NCBI GenBank assembly: GCA_947462335.1
Contig: OX381721.1
Span: 37,350,488 to 37,414,487 of the forward strand
DNA length: 64,000 nt
Source: Harmothoe impar
Taxonomy: Eukaryota; Annelida; Polychaeta; Phyllodocida; Polynoidae
Direction of reading: 5' to 3'
This document shows positions 19,926 through 30,639 of the stretch, piece after piece. The notes below the pieces were generated by a model, which saw nothing but the letters and a program-made list of their open reading frames with translations, ran no database searches and had not been told where the DNA came from. The translations under genes and the position numbers were made by a program. The first letter of the stretch is position 1. Every line of letters starts with the position of its first letter.

Positions 19926-20365
19926 TGCAACATCCCGAGAGCAGAACCAACCACTCACGGGAGCTGTTAGTGGCAGTGTACATGTATGCTAGTCTCAGGA
20001 ATAAGTTACACTCATTCACTGCATGAATGTTGGTATTTAAGCAAAAACTGGACTGCTTAAAGTGACACTTTACGCCTCTGTAATTTCAGTAAATGCCACT
20101 TAAAGCCGCTCAAATGTTATTATGACTTTTCCTGGACATTTACATAGAATTTACCGAACGAACTTAAAGCTGTTGAATGGTGACTTTAAGCAATAAATGG
20201 TTTGCTTAAATGCTAATGTTCATGGAGTGATTTAACGCTAAACTCACAGCAATATTGCCCTTGGGTACTGCATCCGGTACTAAGTGCTTCCAGTCAGCCT
20301 GTTGCTGAGGTATAGGAGTCGTAGGATAGGTGTGGCCGTACTTTGTAGGAAAACAAACTTGGTAA
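19926..20365. other. Unassigned intergenic sequence
   Basis: AT-rich with recurring short blocks such as ACTTTAAGC and TAAATGC; nothing else recognised. Confidence 0.4.
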
Positions 20366-20440
20366 GGCCAAAAAAAGGTTTGTTTCAGGTAACATGTTAG
20401 AAAATGTAGGGTCGGTAGGTCGGAATCTTAATTTTAATTT
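20366..20440 (+). repeat. Partial GGCC-ended MITE
   Basis: The left end GGCCAAAAAAAGGTTTGTTT, then CAGGTAACATG and GTCGGTAGGTCGG, matches the ends of the MITEs at 28,866 and 31,725. It is preceded by TAA, as is the copy at 28,866. The right end was not found, so it is truncated. Confidence 0.5.
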
Positions 20441-20527
20441 TTTTTTTTTAAACACGAAAGTACTATCCCGCCCTTCCAAAGGTTCTAAAATTGACCAAAA
20501 AAGGGTAGAAATACAAATATTCCTTAA

Positions 20528-20600
20528 CAAGAATTGCGGTTGTTGCCGCGTAAAAAAATGCCTCAGGCATTTTTATACGCGGCAACAACCGCAATTCTTG
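20528..20600. repeat. Near-perfect 73-bp hairpin
   Basis: Arms of about 35 nt starting CAAGAATTGCGGTTGTTGCC pair around the centre GCCTCAGGC. Only one or two mismatches in the A-tract. It could be a tiny MITE, a cruciform, or an RNA hairpin; nothing distinguishes these from sequence alone. Confidence 0.75.
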
Positions 20601-20754
20601 CATTTGAAGAAACATAATGTCTACAAGGTTGGTATGTTTGAAGGGAACATAATCAAGACACCAGAAAAGCAGGGCTGGGAAGGGGTTATCAGGGGGAAGG
20701 ATGATATTACCTCGAATATGGCATTTCCTATGAATTCCTTGGGTCAATGTTAGG

Positions 20755-22077
20755 GGGTAAGGAAATGTGTGTTGCTAGGCAGATAAACAATAATAAAAGA
20801 TGTTGCTAGGCAACCAGCTGGATTAGCAACAAACTCATAGAACCATTGAATTCCTTAGGTCCATATTTAGGGGGGTAGGTTTGATTATAATCAACCTTAA
20901 GACCATGGAAATGTGCGTTGCTAGGCAGATAAACAATTTGAATAGCCGTTGCTAGGCAACCAGCTGTATTAGCAACAAACCACAAGAACCATTGAATTCC
21001 TTGGGTCCATATTTAGGGGGATAGGTTTGATTATAATCAACCTTAGGACCGTGGAAATGTGCGTTGCTAGGCAGATAAACAATTAGAATAGCCGTTGCTA
21101 GGCAACCAGCTGTATTAGCAACAAACCGAAAGAACCATTGAATTCCTTGGGTCCATATTAGGGGGGTAGGTATGATTATAATTAACCTTAGGACCATAGA
21201 AATGTGTGTTGCTAGGCAGATAAACAATTAGAATAGCCATTGTTAGGCAACCAGCTGTATTAGCAACAAATGGATAGAACCATTGAATTCCTTGGGTCCA
21301 TATTAGGGGGGGTAGGTATGATTATAATCAACCTCAGGACCATGGAAATGTGCGTTGCTAGGCAGATAAACAATAAGAATAGCCGTTGCTTGGCAACCAG
21401 CTGTATTAGCAACAAACCGATAGAACCATTGAGTTCCTTGGGTCGATATTAGGGGGGGTAGGTATGATTGTAATCAACTTCAGGACCATGGAAATGTGTG
21501 TTGCTAGGCAGATAAACAAATTAGAGTAACCGTTGCTAGGCAACCAGCTGTATAAGCAACAAATGGATAGAACCATTGAATTCCTTGGGTCCATATTAGG
21601 GGGGTAGGTATGATTATAATCAACCTCAGGACCATGGAAATGTGTGTTGCTAGGCAGATAAACAATTAGAATAGCCATTGCTAGGCAACCAGCTGTATTA
21701 GCAACACATGGATAGAACGATTGAATTCCTTGGGTCCATATTAGGGGGGGTAGGTCTGATTATAATCAACCTTAGGACCATGGAAACGTGTGTTGCTAGG
21801 CACATAAACAATTAGAATAGCCGTTGCTAGGCAACCAGCTGTATTAGCAACAAATGGATAGAACCAACTTATTCCTTGGGTCCATATTAGGGGGGGTAGG
21901 TATGATTATAATCAACTTCAGGACCATGGAAATGTGTGTTGCTAGGCAGATAAACAATATGAGTAGCCGTTGCTAGGCAACCAGCTGTATTAGCAACAAA
22001 TGGATAGAACCATTGAATTCCTTGGGTCCATAATAGGGGGGGTAGGTATGATTATAATCATCCTCAGAAACTATCAA
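20755..22077. repeat. ~146-bp tandem satellite, about nine units
   Basis: Units start near 20,771, 20,917, 21,061, 21,208, 21,353, 21,499, 21,646, 21,791 and 21,938. Each has GTTGCTAGGCAGATAAAC, then GTTGCTAGGCAACCAGCTG, TTGAATTCCTTGGGTCCATA and a G-rich block. Unit similarity is high, about 90% or more by eye. Frames through it are by-products of the repeat. Confidence 0.92.
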
Positions 22078-22136
22078 ATGTTGATTTATGTGTAGGATTG
22101 ACTGTGTTAATGCGAGTATTATGGCGGGAAGAGGAC

Positions 22137-22152
22137 TACACCAGGGGGCGCT
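22137..22152 (+). promoter_or_regulatory. CTCF-like motif
   Basis: ACACCAGGGGGCGCTC matches the core of the bilaterian CTCF consensus (CCA-x-x-AGGGGGCGC type), just past the satellite's edge. A single motif match proves nothing about occupancy. Confidence 0.3.
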
Positions 22153-22233
22153 CCGCCGGTTACCTAGGACGCGCTTCCCTGACGACGCTGTGTTGACTGT
22201 TTACTCCCCACAGCGGCGCCGACCCTACTATGC

Positions 22234-22640
22234 CCTACCGAAGCAGATATGAATGCAGTGCTGCATTCGTGCATCATGACAACAAATAGTGTAGATAAGC
22301 CATACTCATACCTTTAATGGCATACCTTAGTGGCTTGAATAAGCGCACCTGCGCTTAGTAATTTCGATGGTACCATTTACCCTGCGCTTATACAAGACCT
22401 GCGCTCATTCAAGATCCAAAATTGGCCTAAATTTTCATTTCAATACCCTCATTTACCCTGCGCTTCTTCAAGACCGGCGCTTATTTGAGACCCCTGCGCT
22501 TATTCGAGCCACTAAGGTAATGCTTTTATGCGCTTGGTCGTTATGATGCATGAATGCAGCCCCGGTGAGTAACTCTTCAGTGCTGCATTTAAGCATCATG
22601 CCGACCCTAGGGGGTTAAGACACTCCAAGAGGCAAAAATG
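22234..22640. repeat. Dispersed GATGCA repeat, copy 2, split by a MITE
   Basis: The left piece has GAATGCAGTGCTGCATTC and GTGCATCATGACAAC; the right piece has ATGATGCATGAATGCAGCCC. The MITE at 22,325-22,517 sits between them. Confidence 0.65.
22325..22517. mobile_element. TA-flanked MITE with CCTTAGTGGCT ends
   Basis: 193 bp. Left end CCTTAGTGGCTTGAATAAGC; right end GCTTATTCGAGCCACTAAGG. TA dinucleotides flank both sides (22,323-22,324 and 22,518-22,519). Removing it rejoins GGCA-TA-ATGC within a dispersed repeat. TA duplication fits Tc1/mariner-type mobilisation. The body carries repeated CTGCGCTT motifs. Confidence 0.75.
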
Positions 22641-24300
22641 AAGTGCCTGCAAATTACAATAGGTCAGTGAAGTAGAATGTCACAAAGCAGTGACGGGTTA
22701 CTCATTTAAATGAGGGATGGATGGGCATCAACCAATCACTTTGTGGCAAGGGGTGGCTCTAGTTGCAGACCTTGACATTTTCTATATTGGTTTTCGCCTG
22801 TTGTCACCTGTTGTTTTTGTTGTACATGGGTCTCCTCGGTAGGTCATGCTTCATATCACTATTACCCATTTATCATGTACCATTATATTGTCACAACCCT
22901 TTTTAGCCCTATTGATGCCCCTAGGAATGAGTCGGTAATGAAGTAGTATAATCCACTAAAACAATGCTGGCAACTAGCTGGCCAACATGCATTGATGTAT
23001 TGTGTCAACCTTTTGACAACACACCAGCCCAATAGTGTTGACACAATGAATAACTACCACACCAGCAGGTTACTCAGACAACGTTGCATTGATACATCAT
23101 GCATAAACATAGCATATTAACACGCTATTCTGCCTTAAAAGGGTTATGGCTCACGTACCTAATCATCCAGAAAGATCTGTGTGACATTTGCCTGTTTCTC
23201 GCCCTGGTGATGAGGTCAAATTCTTTGTCACTGCCTTTGAGGAAGCATCCTTTCCCAAGAAGGCCATTTTTGCGTGAACTAAATCCCTACAATGTCTCTT
23301 CTATCATCCATTTTCAGTGTTTCCTGGCCCCGATGAATTTCTACAATTATTGTGGGCCACGATAGATTTCCTAACCATGTATGGACAGCATCAGGCCTGA
23401 ACAGTTCAGTTGATCCTTAGTTGAAGAAGCACCACCCCACCAAATGTAAGTACTCTCCTCAAATGCATTCATTCATTCATTATTTTAACTGTTCGCCAGT
23501 GTACAATACAGTGATTTAGGATATGTCTCACCAGTGAGATACAATGCAGGGCTTCATTATTGCACAATGTGTACAAAACGATGTGTCTAAATGATACCGA
23601 ACACATTACCCAATAATTGACGTGAACGTATGAGAAAGGTACCGGTTTCTCATCCTCTGGATAAGGTCAGATTCTAAGTTGCTGACTCCGTGGAACTGAC
23701 ATTTTCAAAATCTCTTTTTTGATTTTTTTCCCATGAGCTTGAATTATTTTTGTGTGAGGGGACTGGCAGATCTGGTCATGGAATAAGTCCTAGTTCTGGA
23801 GCAATGTGATGGTCCAGTGGGAAGTGGGAACATACCCCCAAGTATTTAAATGTCATGGGAGTGGCTCAGACATTATTAGGCTCAGGAGACCCAGTGAACC
23901 TGAATTTACCACCTCCTCTCTCTCTTCTAGCATCGAATTCAAGCGTCCTACAATGTATACAGCAAAGCTGATTTCCATATGTATCCTTATTAATTATCAC
24001 CATTAGGCCAGAGCCCTTCGCGTGTTTCGCCATCATGTCTTGAAAATCGATAAATCAATAAAAATAAAAAATAAAAATTGTGCTTTCCAGTAACATTCAA
24101 AGTAACACCTTAATTCTGATTTGTTGTATGATTTCTATTCGCATTGTATGACATTGTTATCATAAAGATCTCCATAATTGCCGCTCGTTCATTGAGCAGG
24201 TACACCTTATGACAAGAGTGACAAATACCCATCTGACAGGAGAAAGGACTGATTGAAAAGGACGGACAAGGTTTTTATAACAAATGAATTTTTGGGTAAA
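22641..24300. other. Unassigned intergenic sequence
   Basis: No convincing gene. Two diverged versions of GTTTCTCxxCCTxxxxATxAGGTCAxATTCT occur near 23,190 and 23,645. A polyadenylated-looking tail (ATAAAAATAAAAAATAAAAA) near 24,056 may mark an old retroelement end. Confidence 0.35.
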
Positions 24301-24339
24301 AGGGAAGTGGTGCGTCGGTCGCATTTACAACCTTCCCAC

Positions 24340-24480
24340 AATGCAATGTGGTGTCGACCGGAAGTGAGCCGTGCCGCCATTGGACATGGCCTAAAACACG
24401 GTTGGCAACAATGGCTCCATCGCATGATTTGAAAGCATTAGAAATGGGATCGGTCCCCGATTTACATCCAATTCGTGAGT
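24340..24480 (+). promoter_or_regulatory. Promoter-like stretch with possible first coding exon
   Basis: It includes an ETS-type ACCGGAAGT (24,357-24,365) and GCCGCCATTGG (24,373-24,383), which overlaps YY1 and CCAAT motifs. An ATG at 24,411 in good context (ACAATGG) opens 21 codons (MAPSHDLKALEM...), reaching a strong splice donor, CGTGAGT, at 24,475. Such TATA-less ETS/YY1 promoters are common at metazoan housekeeping genes. The downstream exon was not found and the peptide was not recognised. Confidence 0.35.
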
Positions 24481-24689
24481 TAACCTGTCAAATCTATATC
24501 AATAACTTCTAGAACAGCTCCCGGCATTGTGATATTTATAACCTGGGTGGTGATGTGGGGCTAGTCGACAAAACACACACAGGCCATTTGCTGAATTATG
24601 TGGATTTTTACAACCATCGACACCGTCTACCCACTACTATTTACACCTGGGGGCATTCTATAGTGAAGCAAGTGGAAAGGTACCCTATA

Positions 24690-25021
24690 ACCCTTTAAGG
24701 ATGGATATTGCTAAAAGATGACATTTGTCGTCATGATGCACCAATGCAGCCCCAGCGAGTTACTCGCCGGGGCTGCATTAGTGCATCATGCTGACCCTTC
24801 GGGGGGTGTCTCAATCCCATACAGGCATCATGATGCCAGAATGCAGGCAGGCCTACATTCTGGCATCATGATGCCAATGATGCATTAATGCAGTATGCTA
24901 TCTAATGTGTTCTGCGTTGTGTCAGTATGACTGCATCCTTAGATGGTGAGTAATTCAACACTGCTGCATTTATGCATCACAGTGATTTGTTGTATGTGTT
25001 GATGCACTCTCAAGGGGTTAA
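24690..25021. repeat. Dispersed GATGCA repeat, copy 3
   Basis: Begins ACCCTTTAAGGATGG and ends CTCAAGGGGTTAAAA. It contains the palindromic core GCAGCCCCAGCGAGTTACTC with its complement, then inverted GCATCATGATGCC blocks. Confidence 0.75.
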
Positions 25022-25304
25022 AATTACGAGCTGCCCTGTAAATGGTTGGCTTTTAGTTTTGTAGGTATACCGAGAAATCTACCGTAGGTGTACAGCTTAT
25101 GATGCACAGTAGAATCTGCGTGGCACTACATCGCTAGATATGATGACAAACAAAGGTAAAGTATGGAGGTTCAATCTGTTGTTAAGGGATTAATTTATCA
25201 AGTTGTGGCATTGTATCAGTCCAATACTCGTCACACTATAGACAACTGTTTCATAGTGTGTCTACATTTTAAGATAATTCCCTAAAGAGATTTACATTTT
25301 AACC

Positions 25305-25492
25305 CTTTAGGTACGGCATAATGCATCAATACATCATGCCATTGGTCGTAATGCAGCCCAAGCGAGTAACTAGCCTGTGCTGCATTGGTGCATCTGATCC
25401 CATATAGGGTCGGTATGATGCTTGAATGAAGCCTTGGCGAGTAACTCACCAGGGCTGCATTAGAATATATTATCAGTCCCTTGAGAGTTAAA
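25305..25492. repeat. Dispersed GATGCA repeat, copy 4
   Basis: Begins CCCTTTAGGTACGGC; has GCAGCCCAAGCGAGTAAC and GGGTCGGTATGATGC blocks and ends near CCCTTGAGAGTTAAAA. Confidence 0.7.
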
Positions 25493-25514
25493 ACAATATA
25501 ACAGAGTGATGCAC

Positions 25515-25640
25515 ATTGATTTGATTTGAAATTCTTTTATTTATCCTGGCAGGATGTATGGCCTGGTACACCGTTTTCAACAAGCACCAGCGTTTTTCCG
25601 ATGAGCGGATAAATAAAGGCAACTAAGCCTTATTTCATAG
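25515..25640 (-). repeat. Possible LINE 3' tail
   Basis: On the minus strand the sequence ends GGATAAATAAAAGAATTTC followed by ATCAA-type repeats, as seen at 3' ends of some non-LTR elements. No coding part remains. Confidence 0.35.
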
Positions 25641-26060
25641 TATAATAGAAAAACACACACATTTTGGTGTATGTTCCTATTATGTATAACTTACCTATCA
25701 GGTCTATTATAAATAGTTGGTCAGAATTTTCTACTATGGTAATGATCATTTAGACCAATGTTTAGGTTAGTACACATAGTTACACAAGATAGTCTTCTGA
25801 AAAAGACAGAAAAGAGAGGGGATAGAGCCCATGCTAGGTAATAGCAATGGGTAGAGTGAAGAATAGTGTCTGTTGTTCTTTCATTATCATTTCTTTTTGT
25901 ATCCAGTAAATGATACTGGACACAAGGATAAGTGTCCAATGTACAGTGCTGTACTTCATTAGAAGCACAGCCATGTATAATGGACTTATGTATGCAAAGG
26001 CTTATAATAAGTGTTGGTTCTTCTTATTCAATATAGGTTTGGCTGTGCTAGGTGTGAACA
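25641..26060. other. Unassigned intergenic sequence
   Basis: No repeat or coding feature recognised; short frames only. Confidence 0.4.
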
Positions 26061-26071
26061 TTCAATACTAT

Positions 26072-26313
26072 AGACCAATGCAGCAAGAAAGGGTGACTTT
26101 TTCAAAATAAAGTTGTGTTTACGTTGGTTTTAGCAGAATCCTCACAACATTTTTTTAATGGCTAAGTTTGCAGGACAATTTTCTTTCAAATAGTGTATAT
26201 TAGAATGCAGGATTTAGAGATTATGCAAAGTAATTTGTCGGTCACACTTCAGAAATGTTCAAAAACTTTATCAACAACTTTTATGAAAAGTCACCCTTTC
26301 TTGCTGCATTGGT
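26072..26313. mobile_element. TA-flanked MITE with GACCAATGCAGC ends
   Basis: Left arm GACCAATGCAGCAAGAAAGG continues GTGACTTTTTC; the right arm is its reverse complement, ending GCTGCATTGGTC. TA flanks both ends. Arms are about 45 bp around a non-coding centre. Confidence 0.65.
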
Positions 26314-26483
26314 CTATAGATGCAGCTACAGCTACCAATGCCTCGTGTCGACTCCCCTGCCTTTCCATAAAGGTCTCACTATCCCCTTTCCAGAGAACCT
26401 TTAATAGGACAACAAGGGTACCTTATGGCTTTTCATCTCTCCTCAATGAATCCATATGTTGCAACTACAATGAATTCAGTCGG

Positions 26484-26489
26484 CGCCTC
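26484..26489. repeat. Target-site duplication CGCCTC (left)
   Basis: Exactly repeated at 36,058-36,063 on the other side of the element. Confidence 0.8.
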
Positions 26490-27199
26490 AGTAGTATTGT
26501 ATGTATCGGAACGGGACTATAGTTAAGTACTGTTTATTACTCAATCGACCTGCAGCCAATCAGAGGCCTCCCTTTTGGCGGGAAATTCAAAAGCAGCCAA
26601 TGAGAGGCCTCCCTTTTGGCGGGAAATTCAAATAGGTCACGTGACCGGAAGTGACCTACTTCCGGTCACGTGACCTTTGGGCGGGAAATTCAAATAGGTC
26701 ACGTGACCGGAAGTGACCTACTTAAGAGGGTCACGTGACCACCATGTTGGCGGGAAATTCAAATAGGTCACGTGACGGGAAGTGACCTACTTAAGGGGGT
26801 CACGTGACTACTAGGTTGGCGCGAATTTCAAAATAAGTCACTTGAGATTTTTATGGATAAATAAATTTAAAAAAAGAAAAAAAAAGCAAGCTGAAAGCTT
26901 GCTAAAAAATAATTTAAAAATACGGCTCTTTTTTTCTAGGGGGGGAGGGGCACTCTGGGGGGCACTCTTTAAGATGCATGGGGGGGGGAGGGGGGGAGGG
27001 GGGGAGGGGAAGGGTTTTTTAAGAGTGAGACTCGCTTCTCTGCCCTCTCTAAAAGAGAGGGCAGAGAGGCGAGTCTACTTACAATGAAAGGTATCATGAT
27101 TGCGTTTATGATGATGTGCATCATGATGTGACTATCTTACAACCCTATGAGAAATAAGCAAGACATGGGCGTACTTACACGGGCTATTTGTAAACTAAT
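26490..27199. repeat. Left TIR of copy 2
   Basis: Outer part: GCAGCCAATCAG (CCAAT box), four TTGGCGGGAAATTC-type E2F-like sites, TTGGCGCGAATTTC, and several GGTCACGTGACC palindromes. Inner part: the GCAAGCTGAAAGCTTGC hairpin, a G-rich tract (26,937-27,017) with strong G-quadruplex potential, and a 45-bp hairpin around GCCCTCTCTAAAAGAGAGGGC. It is mirrored at 35,345-36,057. Confidence 0.92.
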
Positions 27200-27352
27200 T
27201 TCTCTTGAATCTATTAACAGCTCACATTTTTCTCTTAGATGACATCTGACAGCTGCTTGCTAGGCTAAGATATTGTTAAATAAACAACTTGGAAAGCTAA
27301 TTACAGTTTTCTGGCTTGAAATATAGTCTTTCAACAGACTTTTTTTCTCATC

Positions 27353-27735
27353 TTACACAGAGGCAAATATCAGAGACACCCAATGGCGCTTAAACTGCTC
27401 TCAGCCAAGGGTCGGGCACTGCTGGACTATAATAGACAGGTCAAGGACCGTTCTACTGTGGGTCAGGCTAGGTCGGACATTCAATAACGCGACTTTAGCA
27501 AAACTTGCTTGAAAGTCTGACCATGCGAGATCCTTATGCCCCAGTCTGTCAATGCTGTCCAGACTTTCAAGCAAGGTTGTCAAAGACCTACCTGTCATTG
27601 AATGTCCGACTTAGCCTGCCTGACCCTCAGTAGAACGGTCCTTGACTCATCTATTATAGTCCAGCAGCGCCCGACCCCTGTATGAGAGGGGTATTGACAC
27701 CATTGGCTGACTCTGATAATTCGCCTGTGTGCACG
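27353..27735. repeat. ~380-bp palindrome (copy 2)
   Basis: Counterpart of 3,222-3,598. Arms of ~180 bp meet near 27,545. The palindrome persists in both copies despite substitutions between them. Confidence 0.8.
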
Positions 27736-27799
27736 GGGGGAGGAGAGGGTTTACAGCTTGCGCTTATAGAGCACTACTAGTGGAGGTTTGGATGAGGCG

Positions 27800-27970
27800 G
27801 CTATGACATATGATGTTTGTCTTAAAAAATAGCCATGGCGCATGTCGATGTCGCTTAATTATGCTCATATCTCATGTCGATTTTAAGAATTGCTCATGTC
27901 ACCTGTCACTGTGTTTTTCAAGCTTCATGTCAAATGTCACTAGGCTTCATCTCGACTTTAGTGGTCCACA
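27800..27970. repeat. GACATG/CATGTC short repeats
   Basis: CATGTCGATTTTAAG and CATGTCACC blocks, the inverse of those at 2,985-3,110 and 33,485-33,700. Confidence 0.55.
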
Positions 27971-28330
27971 CCACCGCTGCTGCTGCTGCTGCTGTCGGTG
28001 CTGCTGCTTGTGCTGCTTGTGCTGCTCATGCAGCAGCTGCTGGCTGCTTGTGCTGCTGCTGCTGCTGCTGACAGATGCTACTGCTTGTGCTACTGCTCGT
28101 GCAGCAGCTGCCAGCAGCTGCTGGCAGCTGCTGGCAGCTGCTGGCTGCTTGTGCTGCTGACAAGGTCATGGGGGCTGCTGCTGACGATGTCACGGATGCT
28201 GCTGACAAATGCTACGGCTTGTGCTGCTCGTGCTGCTTGTGCTGCTGAAGTCGCTGCCAGCTGCTTGTGCTGCACGTGCAGCTGCTGCTGAAGCCGCTGC
28301 TAGATGCTGCTGCTTGTGCTGCACGAGACT
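27968..28330. repeat. Imperfect CTG trinucleotide tract
   Basis: About 360 bp rich in CTG, the counterpart of the CAG tract at 2,522-2,960 but shorter and with a different internal order. Frames through it (poly-Cys, poly-Ala, poly-Leu) are not genes. Confidence 0.9.
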
Positions 28331-28865
28331 GAGTAGCCGCTATTCGGCGTTTCACTCCTTATGTACCCTGTCCTAGTTAATCCTCTTAAACGGCTGAAAA
28401 GGCTCTCTCAGCACAGAGACTCTACTCAATGTAAGAGATCAGTTAAGTAAGTTTTCACATGCCACCTGACTACTGCGGGAGGGTTTAGACTTAAGCAGCT
28501 TAGTGCACACACGTGTCTGTTAGAAAAGCTACCTGCACACCTGCCTTCCTTTTTTCACTAGTATTTACCCCCTGCCGACTTATAAGGCACCTATACACGC
28601 CTTCTTGCTTCTAGAGCTAAGCTGCCTGGCAGCTATTTTAAAAGAGAATACTGGTTACCTGTATAACGGATAAGGGGGTTATGAGATTAGCGTGTGTATA
28701 CAAAAAAAAACAAAAAAAAAAGCTACAGGGGGCGCGTGTCTGTCTGTGAGGTAGAGTCCATGTGGTAAGCGACTCAAGTGTAAAACAACAGCACCTCCTC
28801 TTGTCGCAGTGAGTGGTGTAGACGGCGGCTGGCTAGTTGAATTTAAGCGTCAGCTTGAAAGATAA

Positions 28866-29129
28866 GGCCAAATAAAAAAAAGGTTTGTTTCAGGTCACCT
28901 GACCGACCCTAGCAAAACAGGGTCGACTCTACGTTTTTTTTTAAGCAAGTTTGAAGAAAATTTCATATTTTTATACTTTTTGGGTCATTTTTAGAATTTC
29001 CACGGAGGATGGCTAGTGCTTTCATGTTAAAAAAATAAAATAAAATAAAATAAAAATCCGACCTACCGACCCCAGTCTTTCTGCCCATGTTACCTGAAAC
29101 ATACCTTTTTTTTTTCTTTTTTTTTGGCT
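28866..29129. mobile_element. GGCC-ended MITE inside copy 2
   Basis: 264 bp. Left end GGCCAAATAAAAAAAAGG then TTTGTTTCAGGT; the right end mirrors it. TAA lies on both sides (28,863-28,865 and 29,130-29,132). Copy 1 lacks it at the matching place (near 1,978-1,986), which gives the empty site with a single TAA. Confidence 0.85.
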
Positions 29130-29699
29130 TAATCCGTTCACGGGCTGGCGCGTCACACCTGTCGTTAATCACCCCCTGTAGTCTTTGTATACACAGGTGA
29201 CTCGGCTTTATCTCTTCACCAGCTATAATCCCATATACATGTAGCGCACGTTACACTCGTTAATTCTCTTTTCATGCTGATGGATTAGGGGTGGAAGGGT
29301 TCAGGTGAAAAGCGATTTGATTCTCTCTGGAAGAGGGTTGGAGCTCTAGGTGAAAACAAGCTTAGAACATCCAGATTAGCTGCTCTCTCGGCTATATAAA
29401 GAGCCTCATTTTTTCTAATCTCTGCCCACTTCGTCTTGTTGTACACTATCAGTCACGAGGCAGACGCTGGAAGTAGCAGATGTTTGCAGTATGGTTTACA
29501 CAGAGGTTACCTGCTAATAGGATTTTGTCAGAATAGTTGCTATTAAAATGAACATTTTAAATGGTTTGTTAATATGGTATCTGATGTTAATGAGCTAACA
29601 CCTAACATTGAGGATTATGACCTCCCAGAGGGACGTCTCGCTAAATTCTCCAGTCTTGACTATAGTCTTAACTGTCTAAAGACTGTGGAGCGCGTTAAT

Positions 29700-30310
29700 G
29701 GGGGGGCCTCCTTACTAATTTCACTTGACCAGGCCAGCAGGGTCAACTAGGCTAGGTAATTACAACCACAAAGGTGGCTACTCAACATGCAAGTAGACCT
29801 ACTACTACGAGATTGTCTTTTGACCACTCTGCTGCCGCCTGCTGGTCTGGCCATTACATGCTCTAGTATAGTTCTCCGCTCTTTTCGTCAGATGACGCCA
29901 CAATAGGGTTTTTGTACATTTCCACGATACTCGCGAACATTTTAAACGCATAATGACCTATAATAAGCAACAAAGCACACTTCTAATATATTGAATATAA
30001 GAAACATGTCAACGCTGTGTATTTCTGATAGAATGAGGCAGATTCTTTGAAATATCAACTAAACTATAGTGAGATTGAAAATACTACACCATATCTAAAG
30101 CGATATAAAAGCTATATAAAGTCAGAACCTCTGACGGATCGGTAGGATCACTCAACCATTCGTCCTCAAATGCCACACAGGGTTCCCGTCCAACAGGACT
30201 CTGAGCCTTGTCGCTTTTGAGGAAGGTTTGATCTCATGTTGCTTAACATGTGGTGTAATTAATCAACACCGCGGCCCCTCTTTAGGGGCCACACAATAAA
30301 CAAAGAATAA
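29700..30310. repeat. Internal duplication of copy 2, unit a
   Basis: Matches 30,640-31,460 with gaps and about 80-90% identity by eye. Shared blocks include TCACTTGACCAGGC, CCTACTACTACGAGATTGTC, TAGTATAGTTCTCCGCTC and GGCCCCTCTTTAGGGGCC. Confidence 0.75.
30273..30290 (+). promoter_or_regulatory. Histone-3'-end-like stem-loop, unit a
   Basis: GGCCCCTCTTTAGGGGCC preceded by AATCAACACC and followed by ACACAATAAACAAAGAAT. Stem 7 bp, loop CTTT. Position and purine-rich downstream element resemble histone mRNA 3' ends. No histone gene lies upstream. Confidence 0.4.
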
Positions 30311-30639
30311 AAAGGGTAGACCTTAGGTTTAAAGTGAATCTCCCAGGATTTTGGCGAAGTCGACAAAGGGGTAGATAACAGATTAACCTGCAAGAGACTA
30401 TACGCAAACCTTGATACTCTCAGAGGGGGAGTCCCATATTGCGGACTTGTGGTCAGATCTATCCCTTCTAGGGGGCAGGTTGCATGTCGTAAATGTCTAC
30501 TACAGACATTGGGATATATTGTTAATCTTACTCTAGGGTCTCCATAATTAGACCCTGAATCCGTTGTTAAACGGGTGTGAGGGGGTGGTAACTAATACTT
30601 ATGAGATGTTAGCTTAGTTCATAGTCTCCTTACCAATTT

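Noticed and set aside
20755..22077. Satellite considered as a CRISPR array
   Set aside because: Units are about 146 bp and repeat throughout, with no short repeat/unique spacer pattern, and the genome is eukaryotic.
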